Origin: Ruminococcus flavefaciens MA2007
GTDB taxonomy: Bacteria; Bacillota; Clostridia; Oscillospirales; Ruminococcaceae
Assembly: GCF_000621845.1 (NCBI RefSeq)
Contig: NZ_JHXF01000001.1
Location: forward strand, 124,001 to 188,000
DNA length: 64,000 bases
Direction: 5' to 3'
Under the pieces are notes generated by a model that saw only the letters and a list, made by a program, of their open reading frames with translations, had not been told where the DNA came from and searched no databases. The translations under genes were made by a program, and so were the position numbers. Within the stretch, counting starts at the first letter, position 1. Each line of letters begins with the position of its first letter. This document shows positions 42,662-49,904 of this stretch, piece after piece.

Positions 42662-43042
42662 TCAATCCGCCCAGCCTGTTATCTCGAACATTTCGGCGAA
42701 CAATTCGACGTACACGAAATTCTGCATATATCCGTCATTTGTGCCCGTATCGAAGCACACGATGACGTCTCCGTCGTCAAGGTCTATATGGACGTTGCGG
42801 AGCTCCAGAAGCTTCGCAAGAGCGTCGGCATCTGAGCCCTCATAGTAGCCCTCGTCTATTATTATTTCCGCTATCTGACGGCGGCTGCCGTCCAGCTTGG
42901 CAAGCTTTTTTGCGATAGAGGAAAGGTTATCCATTATCTGCTTTTCGTCGTCCACGTAGAAGCGGACAGTCATGGTCTCGCCCCAGAGCTTATAAGGCAG
43001 CTCAAAGGCTTCTTCCTGTTTGTTGTAGCTGATATTGCTCAA
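42662..43042 (-). CDS. Unknown 126-aa acidic protein downstream of the T-box
   Basis: A 126-aa soluble protein, opening MSNISYNKQEEAFELPYKLW, rich in Asp/Glu, with IIIDEGYYEGSDADALAKLL and DLDDGDVIVCFDTGT. No family recognised. It starts with TTG after GGGGAGGTGAG and is the first ORF after the T-box terminator. Function unknown; a threonine-related role could be guessed only from position. Confidence 0.6.
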   Translation of the reverse strand: MSNISYNKQEEAFELPYKLWGETMTVRFYVDDEKQIMDNLSSIAKKLAKLDGSRRQIAEIIIDEGYYEGSDADALAKLLELRNVHIDLDDGDVIVCFDTGTNDGYMQNFVYVELFAEMFEITGWAD

Positions 43043-43069
43043 TATCTCACCTCCCCTGCAAAAGATAAC

Positions 43070-43308
43070 AAAAAACGCCCCTCACGCCTGTATTAGGCAC
43101 AAGGGACGATGATACACCGTGGTTCCACCCTGATTCACACGGAGTTTTCTCCGTATCTCAAGTGCTCTGTAACGGGAGCTCCCGACGCTTATTGGGCGTA
43201 CTCAGAGGCGGTGTGCTGTGATATCCTGACCGTGCAGCCTCGCACCAAGCGGCTGCTCTCTGAAACGGTATCGGAAAAGCCTTCCTCATCAACGTTTTTT
43301 ATAATATG
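43070..43308 (-). ncRNA. T-box riboswitch (tRNA-sensing leader), probably Thr
   Basis: Minus-strand leader of about 235 nt. The T-box core AGGGTGGAACCACGG is at 43117-43131. The competing terminator is CGTCCCTTGTGCCT...AGGCGTGAGGGGCG plus T6 (43070-43108). Stem I features GATGAGGAAG and AGAGAGC are upstream. ACA/ACC (Thr) lies at 43210-43214 where a specifier codon would be expected, but an ATC nearby cannot be excluded without folding. Uncharged tRNA pairing stabilises the antiterminator and lets transcription continue toward thrS. Confidence 0.9.
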
Positions 43309-43314
43309 TACATT

Positions 43315-43343
43315 ATCTTAGCACAGTTTTTGCTGTTTGTCAA
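43315..43343 (-). promoter_or_regulatory. Promoter of the T-box operon
   Basis: On the minus strand TTGACA, 17-bp spacer, TAAGAT. Confidence 0.8.
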
Positions 43344-43385
43344 GGGGGTAGGGAGAAAAAAGCCCTGTATGAGCGCTGTTCGCTG

Positions 43386-44360
43386 TTATTTTTTCTCCTT
43401 TTCATTCACATCGCTGAGGAACTCCGCGACGATATAACGCGGTCTCTGCTTGACCTCGGCGTAAATTTTGCCTATGTACTCGCCTATTATGCCGAGGCAG
43501 AACAGCTGCAAGCCGCCAATGAGCCATATTGAGCACATGGTGCTTGACCAGCCGTGCTCGGTAAAGCCCACTATCTTCGTGATGAACGCCCATATAAAGG
43601 CGATTATGCTGACTGCGGACATAATAAGTCCCAGACCTGTTATGAGCTTCAGCGGCTTTGTGCTGAATGAAGTGATTCCGTTGACAGCAAAGGAGAGCAT
43701 ACGCTTCAGAGGGTACTTGCTCTTGCCTGCGGCTCTCTCATGGCGCTCGTAGTAGACCTTGCAGTTCTGGAAGCCTATAAGGGGCACCATTCCGCGGAGG
43801 AAGAGGTTCACTTCCTTGAAGTTTGCCAGCTCCTGCAGCACCCTGCTGCTCATAAGGCGGAAATCCGCGTGGTTGTAGATAACGTCCGTGCCCATGACCT
43901 TCATGAACTTGTAGAAGCCCTCGGCGGTGAATTTCTTGAAGAAAGTATCGGTATCACGGGCGCTTCTTACGCCGTATACTACCTGATTGCCCTCGTAGTA
44001 TTTCCTGACCATTTCGTCGATAGTATTGATATCGTCCTGCAGGTCGGCGTCCATGGTAATGCACATATCGCAGATATCCTTGACGGTCATGAGACCTGCG
44101 AGAACGGCGTTCTGATGACCGCTGTTGTGGGCGAGGTCGATGCCCGAGAAGAACTGGGGCTCGGTGCGGTGGAGCTCCTGTATAATGCTCCATGTCTGGT
44201 CTGCGGAGCCGTCGTTGACGAACACGATACGGCTCTCACGGGAGATAAGTCCCTGCTCCATAAGGGCGGTATATTTAGCCTTGAGCTGTTTTGAGGTCTC
44301 GGGGAGCACCTCCTGCTCGTTGTAGCAGGGAACTACCATATATAGTTTTTCGGGAGACAT
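43386..44360 (-). CDS. Membrane glycosyltransferase, GtrB/DPM1-like
   Basis: A 324-aa family 2 glycosyltransferase. The GT-A domain (1-230) has YMVVPCYNEQEVLPETSKQL, the metal-binding MDADLQDD near 97-104 and R-ERHERAAGKSKYPLKRML before the membrane. Two C-terminal helices (about 240-262 and 275-298) anchor it. This layout transfers sugar from UDP/GDP-sugar to polyprenyl phosphate, as in GtrB and YkoT. No polysaccharide genes adjoin. AAAGGA precedes the ATG. Confidence 0.88.
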   Translation of the reverse strand: MSPEKLYMVVPCYNEQEVLPETSKQLKAKYTALMEQGLISRESRIVFVNDGSADQTWSIIQELHRTEPQFFSGIDLAHNSGHQNAVLAGLMTVKDICDMCITMDADLQDDINTIDEMVRKYYEGNQVVYGVRSARDTDTFFKKFTAEGFYKFMKVMGTDVIYNHADFRLMSSRVLQELANFKEVNLFLRGMVPLIGFQNCKVYYERHERAAGKSKYPLKRMLSFAVNGITSFSTKPLKLITGLGLIMSAVSIIAFIWAFITKIVGFTEHGWSSTMCSIWLIGGLQLFCLGIIGEYIGKIYAEVKQRPRYIVAEFLSDVNEKEKK

Positions 44361-44468
44361 TTAGGTCTTTTCCTTTCGGTATTTTTTGCAGTAATTGCCT
44401 TTAGTATACCACAGCGGCGGAAATATGTCAATAAATCCCATAATATTTGAAAGTTTGCGCTTTTTGAG

Positions 44469-44499
44469 TGGTTAGTTGTTAGTGATTAGTGCATAGTAG
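44469..44499. repeat. GTTAGTTGTTAGTGATTAGT tract
   Basis: Heptamer-like repeats directly abutting a GTAG palindrome; related to tracts at 11186 and 60851 on the other strand. Confidence 0.55.
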
Positions 44500-44519
44500 G
44501 GGCGAACAGCGTTCGCCCG
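44496..44519 (+). repeat. REP-like palindrome, GCGAAC/GTTCGC arms
   Basis: GTAGGGGCGAAC, AGC, GTTCGCCCG. Confidence 0.85.
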
Positions 44520-44587
44520 ACGGTTTGCATTGTTTTTTTTGAGCTGTTTCGTCAGGCACGGGCTACAATCGGTCATTTAAAACCAAT

Positions 44588-44615
44588 TGTAGGGGACGGC
44601 GTCCTCGACGTCCCA
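44588..44615 (+). repeat. REP-like palindrome, GGGACG/CGTCCC arms
   Basis: TGTAGGGGACG, GCGTCCTCGA spacer, CGTCCCA. Same spacer as the 7689 copy but different arms that still pair. Confidence 0.8.
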
Positions 44616-44639
44616 TAATTGCAACGGAACTGACGGGCT

Positions 44640-44698
44640 GTAGGGGACGCCAGCCCCTACATTCTTAGTTCTTAGCTCTTAGTTCTTAGTTCTGGTTA
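44640..44698. repeat. Symmetric GTAGGGG/CCCCTAC palindrome plus TTCTTAG repeat tract
   Basis: GTAGGGG and CCCCTAC (44640-44660) around ACGCCAG, then TTCTTAGTTCTTAGCTCTTA-type repeats (44662-44694). No gene. Confidence 0.7.
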
Positions 44699-44728
44699 TG
44701 GGCTCGATTTAAATATTATAATTTTTGC

Positions 44729-44757
44729 TTGACAAAGTCCCACATTTATGATATCAT
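44729..44757 (+). promoter_or_regulatory. Promoter of the SRP RNA
   Basis: TTGACA, 17-bp spacer, TATCAT. Predicted start near 44764. Confidence 0.75.
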
Positions 44758-44794
44758 ATTAAAAGAGCATCGTCTGCTCGTATAAACGGGTGTG

Positions 44795-44928
44795 AAATTC
44801 CGAAATATAGATGTGTGGGCCCTGTGCAACAAGACCCCGTGAACCATGTCAGGCGGGAGACCGAGCAGCATTAAGCGGTGCGTGTTGTGTGCCGCAGCAA
44901 GCCTGCACATCTATGTTCCGGAATTTTT
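44795..44928 (+). ncRNA. ffs: Signal recognition particle RNA
   Basis: A long hairpin: AATTCCGAAATATAGATGTG pairs with CACATCTATGTTCCGGAATT at the far end. The apical domain has the universal SRP core GTCAGG (44848-44853) and AGCAGC (44864-44869) flanking CGG-GAGA-CCG, a GNRA tetraloop. It is the small bacterial type without an Alu domain and ends in T5, which also terminates it. Location just upstream of the dnaX-ybaB-recR group is the common Firmicute arrangement. It binds Ffh to target membrane proteins. Confidence 0.93.
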
Positions 44929-44948
44929 CTTTCATAGGGGGGATAAGA

Positions 44949-45842
44949 ATGTTCCGTTCCATACTGGCAGCACGGACAAGGCGCGTCCTGCTGTGTTTCT
45001 GGCGCAGTATCCCGAAGGCTCTTGCAGCCTCCTTTGTATTATCCTTGATAATATTCACCGCAATGATATTTTTCGGCGAGAAAGAAACTGCCTTCTCCTT
45101 TGTGGCCATGTATATGGCGGTCATTTTTCTCCTGCAATGGATAGGCTTTTCATTTGTCGAGATAATCAGATTCAAAAGAAGCATTTTCCACCAGTTCGAC
45201 GACGACCTCATCGGCAACGCCTTTACAGGTATAAATCGCAAGTCAAGGCGATTCGAGAAAGGGCTTAATCTCTTCCACAAGAACAACTTCCGCATGGCGC
45301 TGGAGGCTTTTACAGACCTGGGCAGAGAGGAAAACAGCCTCTCAAAGCAGGAAACTGCCGTAAATGAGTTCTACCGCGGACGGTGCTACGATATCCTTGA
45401 CGCCTATCCCAACGCTATAATATGCTATAAAAACGCGCAGGAGAACGGCTTCTATATTCCCGAGCTCCCTATTTTCATAGCGCGGTGCTACTCCATAAAC
45501 GGCGATCCAAAGCGTGCTGTGGCTATCTATGAGGGGCTCATGGACGAAAAAGACTACAAATACAGCAATAAGCTCCGCTGTGAAATGGGCAACGTCTATT
45601 TAAAGGAATACGACGGCGAGTCCGCTCTCAAATGGTTCAACGATTCTATCGAGCGCCATGAGGACTACGCAAACGCTCTTGGCGGCGCGGCTATCGCAAA
45701 CGTGCTCCTCGGACGCTATGAAGAAGCCGAGAAGCTCTACAAGCTGGCGATAGTTCACAATATAGACAATCCCGTGGACTTCATAAAATACTACAAGGGC
45801 ACGGTTGCCCTGCAAAAGGACGAATTCATCAAAAAACTGTAA
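44949..45842 (+). CDS. Membrane-anchored TPR protein
   Basis: A 297-aa protein with two N-terminal helices (about 22-40 and 45-68) and a C-terminal tetratricopeptide array (about 95-290), for example CYDILDAYPNAIICYKNAQE and ANVLLGRYEEAEKLYKLAIV. It is a docking protein of unknown partners. The ATG at 44949 follows GGGGGGATAAG; a longer frame running back into the SRP RNA is rejected. dnaX starts 13 bp downstream. Confidence 0.75.
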   Translation: MFRSILAARTRRVLLCFWRSIPKALAASFVLSLIIFTAMIFFGEKETAFSFVAMYMAVIFLLQWIGFSFVEIIRFKRSIFHQFDDDLIGNAFTGINRKSRRFEKGLNLFHKNNFRMALEAFTDLGREENSLSKQETAVNEFYRGRCYDILDAYPNAIICYKNAQENGFYIPELPIFIARCYSINGDPKRAVAIYEGLMDEKDYKYSNKLRCEMGNVYLKEYDGESALKWFNDSIERHEDYANALGGAAIANVLLGRYEEAEKLYKLAIVHNIDNPVDFIKYYKGTVALQKDEFIKKL

Positions 45843-45855
45843 AGGAGGAAAGGCT

Positions 45856-47466
45856 GTGTACAAGGCGCTTTACCGCAAATGGCGACCAATGACTTTCGAC
45901 GACGTCATATCCCAGCAATACACCACAGAAGCTCTGAAAAACCAGATAATCAGCGGAAAGACTGCCCATGCATACCTTTTCACAGGCTCACGCGGTACAG
46001 GTAAGACCACTTGCGCCCGTATCCTTGCAAAAGCCGTCAACTGCCGCAATATGAAAAACGGCAATCCCTGTCTCGAGTGCGACATCTGCCGCGACGCAGA
46101 CAGCGGAGCTCTTACCGATATCGTTGAGATAGACGCGGCTTCAAACAACGGCGTAGACAATATCCGCGACCTGCGCGACGCGGCAGTTTATACTCCCGAG
46201 CGCGGCACATACAAGATATACATCATAGACGAGGTGCATATGCTCTCCGCAGGCGCATTCAACGCCCTGCTGAAGATCATGGAGGAGCCGCCTCCGTATG
46301 TGAAATTCATTCTCGCAACTACCGAGATACACAAAGTACCTGCAACTATCGTTTCGCGCTGTCAGCGCTACGATTTCCGCAGGATAAAGGCGGAGGACAT
46401 TGCCGCCAGAATAAGCTATATCGCTCAGCAGGAGGACCTGAACCTCACAGAGGACGGCGCGGCTATGATAGCAAAGCTTGCCGACGGCGGTATGCGTGAC
46501 GCGGTATCCCTTCTTGACCAGTGCTCGGTGTGCGCAGAGGTCATCAACGCCGAGGCTGTCTCAAATGCCGCAGGTATCGCAGGCAGAGACTACCTCTATG
46601 ATATGCTTGACGCTGTATCGGACTCCGATACTCCAAAGGCGTTATCCATAACCGCAGACCTCTATGATATGTCGAAAGACCTGACAAGGCTCTGCGAGGA
46701 GCTCATAACACAGCTCCGCAACGTTATGCTCATAAAGGCTTCTCCCGATACGGCGGACAAGCTCATAGTTTGTATGCCCGACGAGCTGGAGCGCTTAAAG
46801 GCTATCGCAGAAAAGTCCGACCTGCCTACGGTCATGGACAGGCTCTCAGCTTTGCAGGAGTGCCGCGAGCGTATGCAAAGGGCTATGAATAAGCGCGTAG
46901 AGTTCGAGATGTCCCTCATTAAGCTCTGCGGAAATGTAAAGAATACAACAGAAAGTATTGACAATTCTGAAATATATGATAAAATAAAACAGTTGGAGGA
47001 TAAGATAAACACCGTCCCGAGAGCTGTTCCTGCGGCTGGCAAGCCTGCCGAGGAAAAGCCCGAGGTGCTTGAAGCAAGCGCCGTTCCTGCGGACGAGAAA
47101 ATTGTTCCCACCATTGATATCAAGAAGCTCAAGCCCGAGGACATTATCCCCTGCGAACGCTGGAACGAAGTCCTCGACGAGTTCAGGAATATCAACCCTG
47201 CCGTTGCAGGAAGCCTTGACGGCTCTTTTGCAGGTACAGCAGGAAACTACATCTTTATCACAGCTCAGAACCGCTTCTTTATGGAGCTTTTCAAGGTCAA
47301 GGAGAACGCGAATTCCCTCGGCGCGGCTATCGCAAACGTGCTGGGACAGCGCTTCATAATCAAGGCAAGGTGCGCCACAACTGTTGCGGAGCAGAAAAAC
47401 CTCGCCGAGAGCCTTATAAAAAAGGCTATGGACAGCCAGATAGAGACTGCGGTGGAGAATCAGTAA
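45856..47466 (+). CDS. dnaX: DNA polymerase III subunits gamma and tau
   Basis: A 536-aa clamp-loader ATPase. Walker A GSRGTGKTT near residue 44-52, zinc-binding cysteines in CRNMKNGNPCLECDIC, Walker B IIDEVHML and sensor 1 ATTEIHKVPATIVSRCQR. The C-terminal part (about 380-536) is the tau region binding polymerase. GTG start at 45856 with AAAGGAGG 7 bases upstream. Operon with the TPR gene; ybaB and recR follow after the 306-bp repeat-filled gap. Confidence 0.95.
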   Translation: MYKALYRKWRPMTFDDVISQQYTTEALKNQIISGKTAHAYLFTGSRGTGKTTCARILAKAVNCRNMKNGNPCLECDICRDADSGALTDIVEIDAASNNGVDNIRDLRDAAVYTPERGTYKIYIIDEVHMLSAGAFNALLKIMEEPPPYVKFILATTEIHKVPATIVSRCQRYDFRRIKAEDIAARISYIAQQEDLNLTEDGAAMIAKLADGGMRDAVSLLDQCSVCAEVINAEAVSNAAGIAGRDYLYDMLDAVSDSDTPKALSITADLYDMSKDLTRLCEELITQLRNVMLIKASPDTADKLIVCMPDELERLKAIAEKSDLPTVMDRLSALQECRERMQRAMNKRVEFEMSLIKLCGNVKNTTESIDNSEIYDKIKQLEDKINTVPRAVPAAGKPAEEKPEVLEASAVPADEKIVPTIDIKKLKPEDIIPCERWNEVLDEFRNINPAVAGSLDGSFAGTAGNYIFITAQNRFFMELFKVKENANSLGAAIANVLGQRFIIKARCATTVAEQKNLAESLIKKAMDSQIETAVENQ

Positions 47467-47511
47467 GTTTAAAAGCAAATATGATTTGGTTCAGCTTGAA
47501 AAACGGTTTTA

Positions 47512-47688
47512 CCTAAGAAAGGGATTCCAAAGGGACTGTGTTCCTTTGGCAGAGTCCAGAGGCAGCGCCTCTGGCGGGTTTGGGCAGAGCCCAAATATCG
47601 AAGGCGCTTCGCAAAGAGTGAATCAAAAAACAGTCCGGCGGACTGTTTTTTGAGAGGGAACGCCTTGCAAGTGAAGGCGTTCCCTTAA
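47512..47688 (-). repeat. Hairpin-string element, copy B
   Basis: Opposite orientation to copies A and C. It reads on the minus strand AGGGAACGCC/GGCGTTCCCT, CAAAAAACAGTCC/GGACTGTTTTTTG, TTGGGC/GCCCAA, CCAGAGGC/GCCTCTGG and CCAAAGG/CCTTTGG. Arm changes against copy A are compensated on the other side. It lies between dnaX and ybaB with no other feature in the gap. Confidence 0.85.
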
Positions 47689-47772
47689 AATACGTTTATT
47701 GACAGACTGAAACAAGAATAATTTGCTTTATATAAAACATAGAAACTAATATTTTCAAAGGAGAATTTTAAA

Positions 47773-48123
47773 ATGAAAGCAAGAATACCTAAGAATATCA
47801 ACGGCGGCGGCGCTCAGAACATGAACCAGATGATAAAGCAGGCTCAGAAGATGCAGGATCAGATCACTGAGCTTCAGGAAGATATCGAAGGAAGAGAGTT
47901 CTCTGCTACAGCCGGCGGCGGCGCAGTTGAAGTTACTATCACAGGCAAGAAGACTATCAAGTCTCTCACACTCAAGCCCGAGGTAGTTGATCCCGAGGAT
48001 ATAGATATGCTTCAGGACCTCATCATCAGCGCTGTAAACGAAGCTATCAACAACGTTGAGACTACAACAGAGGCTGAAATGAGCAAGATCACAGGCGGAG
48101 TATCTCTCCCCGGTCTTTTCTGA
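47773..48123 (+). CDS. ybaB: YbaB/EbfC nucleoid-associated protein
   Basis: A 116-aa DNA-binding protein of the YbaB/EbfC family. N-terminal helix NMNQMIKQAQKMQDQITELQ, then GREFSATAGGGAVEVTITGK and the C-terminal helix with EAINNVETTTEAEMSKITGG. It binds DNA as a dimer and is usually found between dnaX and recR, as here. AAAGGAG precedes the ATG. Confidence 0.93.
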   Translation: MKARIPKNINGGGAQNMNQMIKQAQKMQDQITELQEDIEGREFSATAGGGAVEVTITGKKTIKSLTLKPEVVDPEDIDMLQDLIISAVNEAINNVETTTEAEMSKITGGVSLPGLF

Positions 48124-48129
48124 TAAAGA

Positions 48130-48732
48130 ATGGCGGATCATAACGCTCTGCCGCTGGTCATACTGGCGGAGAAGTTCGCTTCTCTCCCTGGTATCGGCAT
48201 GAAATCTGCCCAGAGACTTGCGTATCACGTAATGTCAATGGATACCGAGGCGGTGGAGGACTTCGCAAAGGCGCTCATCGACGCAAAGAAAAACGTTCAC
48301 TGCTGTAAGTGCTGCCAGAATCTCACGGAGAGGGACATCTGCCCTATCTGCGACGATCCCGAGCGCGACAGGAGCGTTATCTGCGTAGTCGAGAATCCCA
48401 AGGACGTTACAGCCTTTGAGCGTACCAGAGAGTACGGCGGCGTGTACCACGTGCTTCACGGACTGCTGTCCCCTATGGACGGCATAACTCCCGATAAGCT
48501 TCGCGTAAAGGAGCTTCTTGCGAGGATAGCCGAGGGCGGTGTGGAGGAAGTCATCATGGCTACCAATCCCACTGTAGAGGGCGACGCAACGGCGATGTAT
48601 ATAGCAGGACTTTTAAAGCCTATGGGCATAAAGGTCACAAGGCTTGCATTCGGACTTCCCGTGGGCGGTATACTTGAATATGCCGACGAGGTAACGCTGT
48701 TCAAGGCGCTGGAAAATCGAAATGATATGTAA
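48130..48732 (+). CDS. recR: Recombination mediator RecR
   Basis: A 200-aa RecFOR-pathway protein. Helix-hairpin-helix (FASLPGIGMKSAQRLAYHVM), a four-cysteine zinc finger (CCKCCQNLTERDICPICDD), and a Toprim domain starting ICVVENPKDVTAFERT, ending in the C-terminal Walker-B-like segment. It loads RecA on gapped DNA with RecO/RecF. It starts 6 bp after ybaB. Confidence 0.96.
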   Translation: MADHNALPLVILAEKFASLPGIGMKSAQRLAYHVMSMDTEAVEDFAKALIDAKKNVHCCKCCQNLTERDICPICDDPERDRSVICVVENPKDVTAFERTREYGGVYHVLHGLLSPMDGITPDKLRVKELLARIAEGGVEEVIMATNPTVEGDATAMYIAGLLKPMGIKVTRLAFGLPVGGILEYADEVTLFKALENRNDM

Positions 48733-48759
48733 AAAAGTGGGCAAATGCCCACTTTTTTT
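48731..48759 (+). terminator. Intrinsic terminator of recR
   Basis: AAAAAAGTGGGC/GCCCACTTTTTT stem, AAAT loop; the A/T arms may also terminate minus-strand transcripts. Confidence 0.9.
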
Positions 48760-48763
48760 AGCT

Positions 48764-48788
48764 TGTAGGGGCGGATATTATCCGCCCG
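48764..48788 (+). repeat. REP-like palindrome, GGCGGATA/TATCCGCC arms
   Basis: Same sequence as the 4173 copy, directly after the recR terminator. Confidence 0.9.
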
Positions 48789-48834
48789 AAAAACGATATG
48801 AACCGACGGGTGAACAGCTAATAGCTGTAAATGG

Positions 48835-48863
48835 TTGACAAAAACAGGAGTTTTGGTTATAAT
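48835..48863 (+). promoter_or_regulatory. Consensus promoter of the cyclophilin-like gene
   Basis: TTGACA, 17-bp spacer, TATAAT: a perfect sigma-A consensus. Confidence 0.9.
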
Positions 48864-48895
48864 AAAGGGGTATATGCTTAGGAAAGGACTATTTT

Positions 48896-49702
48896 ATGCT
48901 GAAAAAGAACAATGTTGTCAGACTCGTTTTAATATTTACTCTTATAATGGGCGTTACATCACTGGTGGTAATGCTCAGCAATACCCTTATGGCACGCAAT
49001 AACAGCTACATCACCATTGACGCCGAAACTATGAAGCTGGTACAGCTTGATCCCCCGAAGGACGGCGATCCTATCGCTATCGTGGATACTGACCTCGGAG
49101 AATACCGCTTTGTGCTCTATCCCCAGTATTCCCCCAACGCCGTGGCTAACTTCACGGAGCTTGCAAAGCAGGGCTATTATAACGGCACCTACGTTTTCCA
49201 TTCGGAGAGCGGCGTTTATTCTGCGGCAGGAGCTCCCAACAAAAACGGCAGTGCCAACGACAACTCCCACGAGCTGGTGGAGAGAGAGCTTCATCAGGAC
49301 TTATGGCCTTTCAAGGGAGCTGTTCTTGCCATGAATACCACTGTCAAGAAGAGCTTCAAACAGAAAGTCCTCGGCGGCGGCACATATTACAACGGAAGCC
49401 GCTTCATGACGCTGAATACCGTGAAATTCAACGACGAATTCAAGAAGGAGCTCAAGGACTATTCCGAGAGCGAAAAGCTTGCCGACGCCTTTATCGAGCA
49501 CGGCGGAGTTCCAAATTTCTCACAGCAGATAACAGTAATTGGTCAGACCTATAAGGGCATGGACGTTGTCGAGAAGCTTGCAGGTCTCGAAGCGCAGGAA
49601 ATGGGCGTTTATAAAGTCCCCGTAAAGGACGTGAAGATAAAAACCGTCACTATCGGCACATATTCCGCAGCCGAAGAAGCAAAGGAAGAAGCCAAGAAGT
49701 AA
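48896..49702 (+). CDS. Membrane-anchored divergent cyclophilin-like protein
   Basis: A 268-aa protein with an uncleaved-looking N-terminal anchor (about 9-31) and an extracytoplasmic cyclophilin fold (IAIVDTDLGEYRFVLYPQYS; AVANFTELAKQGYYNGTYVF). The usual FHRVIxxFMIQGGD segment is replaced by FHSESGVYSAAGAPNKNG, so the catalytic Arg and Gln are missing and isomerase activity is doubtful. It may act as a chaperone. The next gene has two intact cyclophilin domains. Confidence 0.78.
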   Translation: MLKKNNVVRLVLIFTLIMGVTSLVVMLSNTLMARNNSYITIDAETMKLVQLDPPKDGDPIAIVDTDLGEYRFVLYPQYSPNAVANFTELAKQGYYNGTYVFHSESGVYSAAGAPNKNGSANDNSHELVERELHQDLWPFKGAVLAMNTTVKKSFKQKVLGGGTYYNGSRFMTLNTVKFNDEFKKELKDYSESEKLADAFIEHGGVPNFSQQITVIGQTYKGMDVVEKLAGLEAQEMGVYKVPVKDVKIKTVTIGTYSAAEEAKEEAKK

Positions 49703-49785
49703 CCGTATACCGTTGCTTTTAGGAAGAAATCACCATGTTTTAACCGCTTTGATTGTCTGAAAAATACAAAAAATTATGAAAACTC

Positions 49786-49814
49786 TTTACAAAACGGTTT
49801 TTGTGGTGTATAAT
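49786..49814 (+). promoter_or_regulatory. Promoter of the double cyclophilin gene
   Basis: TTTACA, 17-bp spacer, TATAAT; leader ~85 nt. Confidence 0.8.
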
Positions 49815-49904
49815 ATATAAGTTGAAGTATAAGTTAATGCATAGTTTTTTTGTTCTGTTTTGAACATACTATCATATAGTTTCACGTTTTCAAGGAGTGA
49901 AATC

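Noticed and set aside
44811-44948. Longer start for the TPR protein
   Set aside because: This segment is the SRP RNA 3' half; the ATG at 44949 has a good ribosome-binding site.
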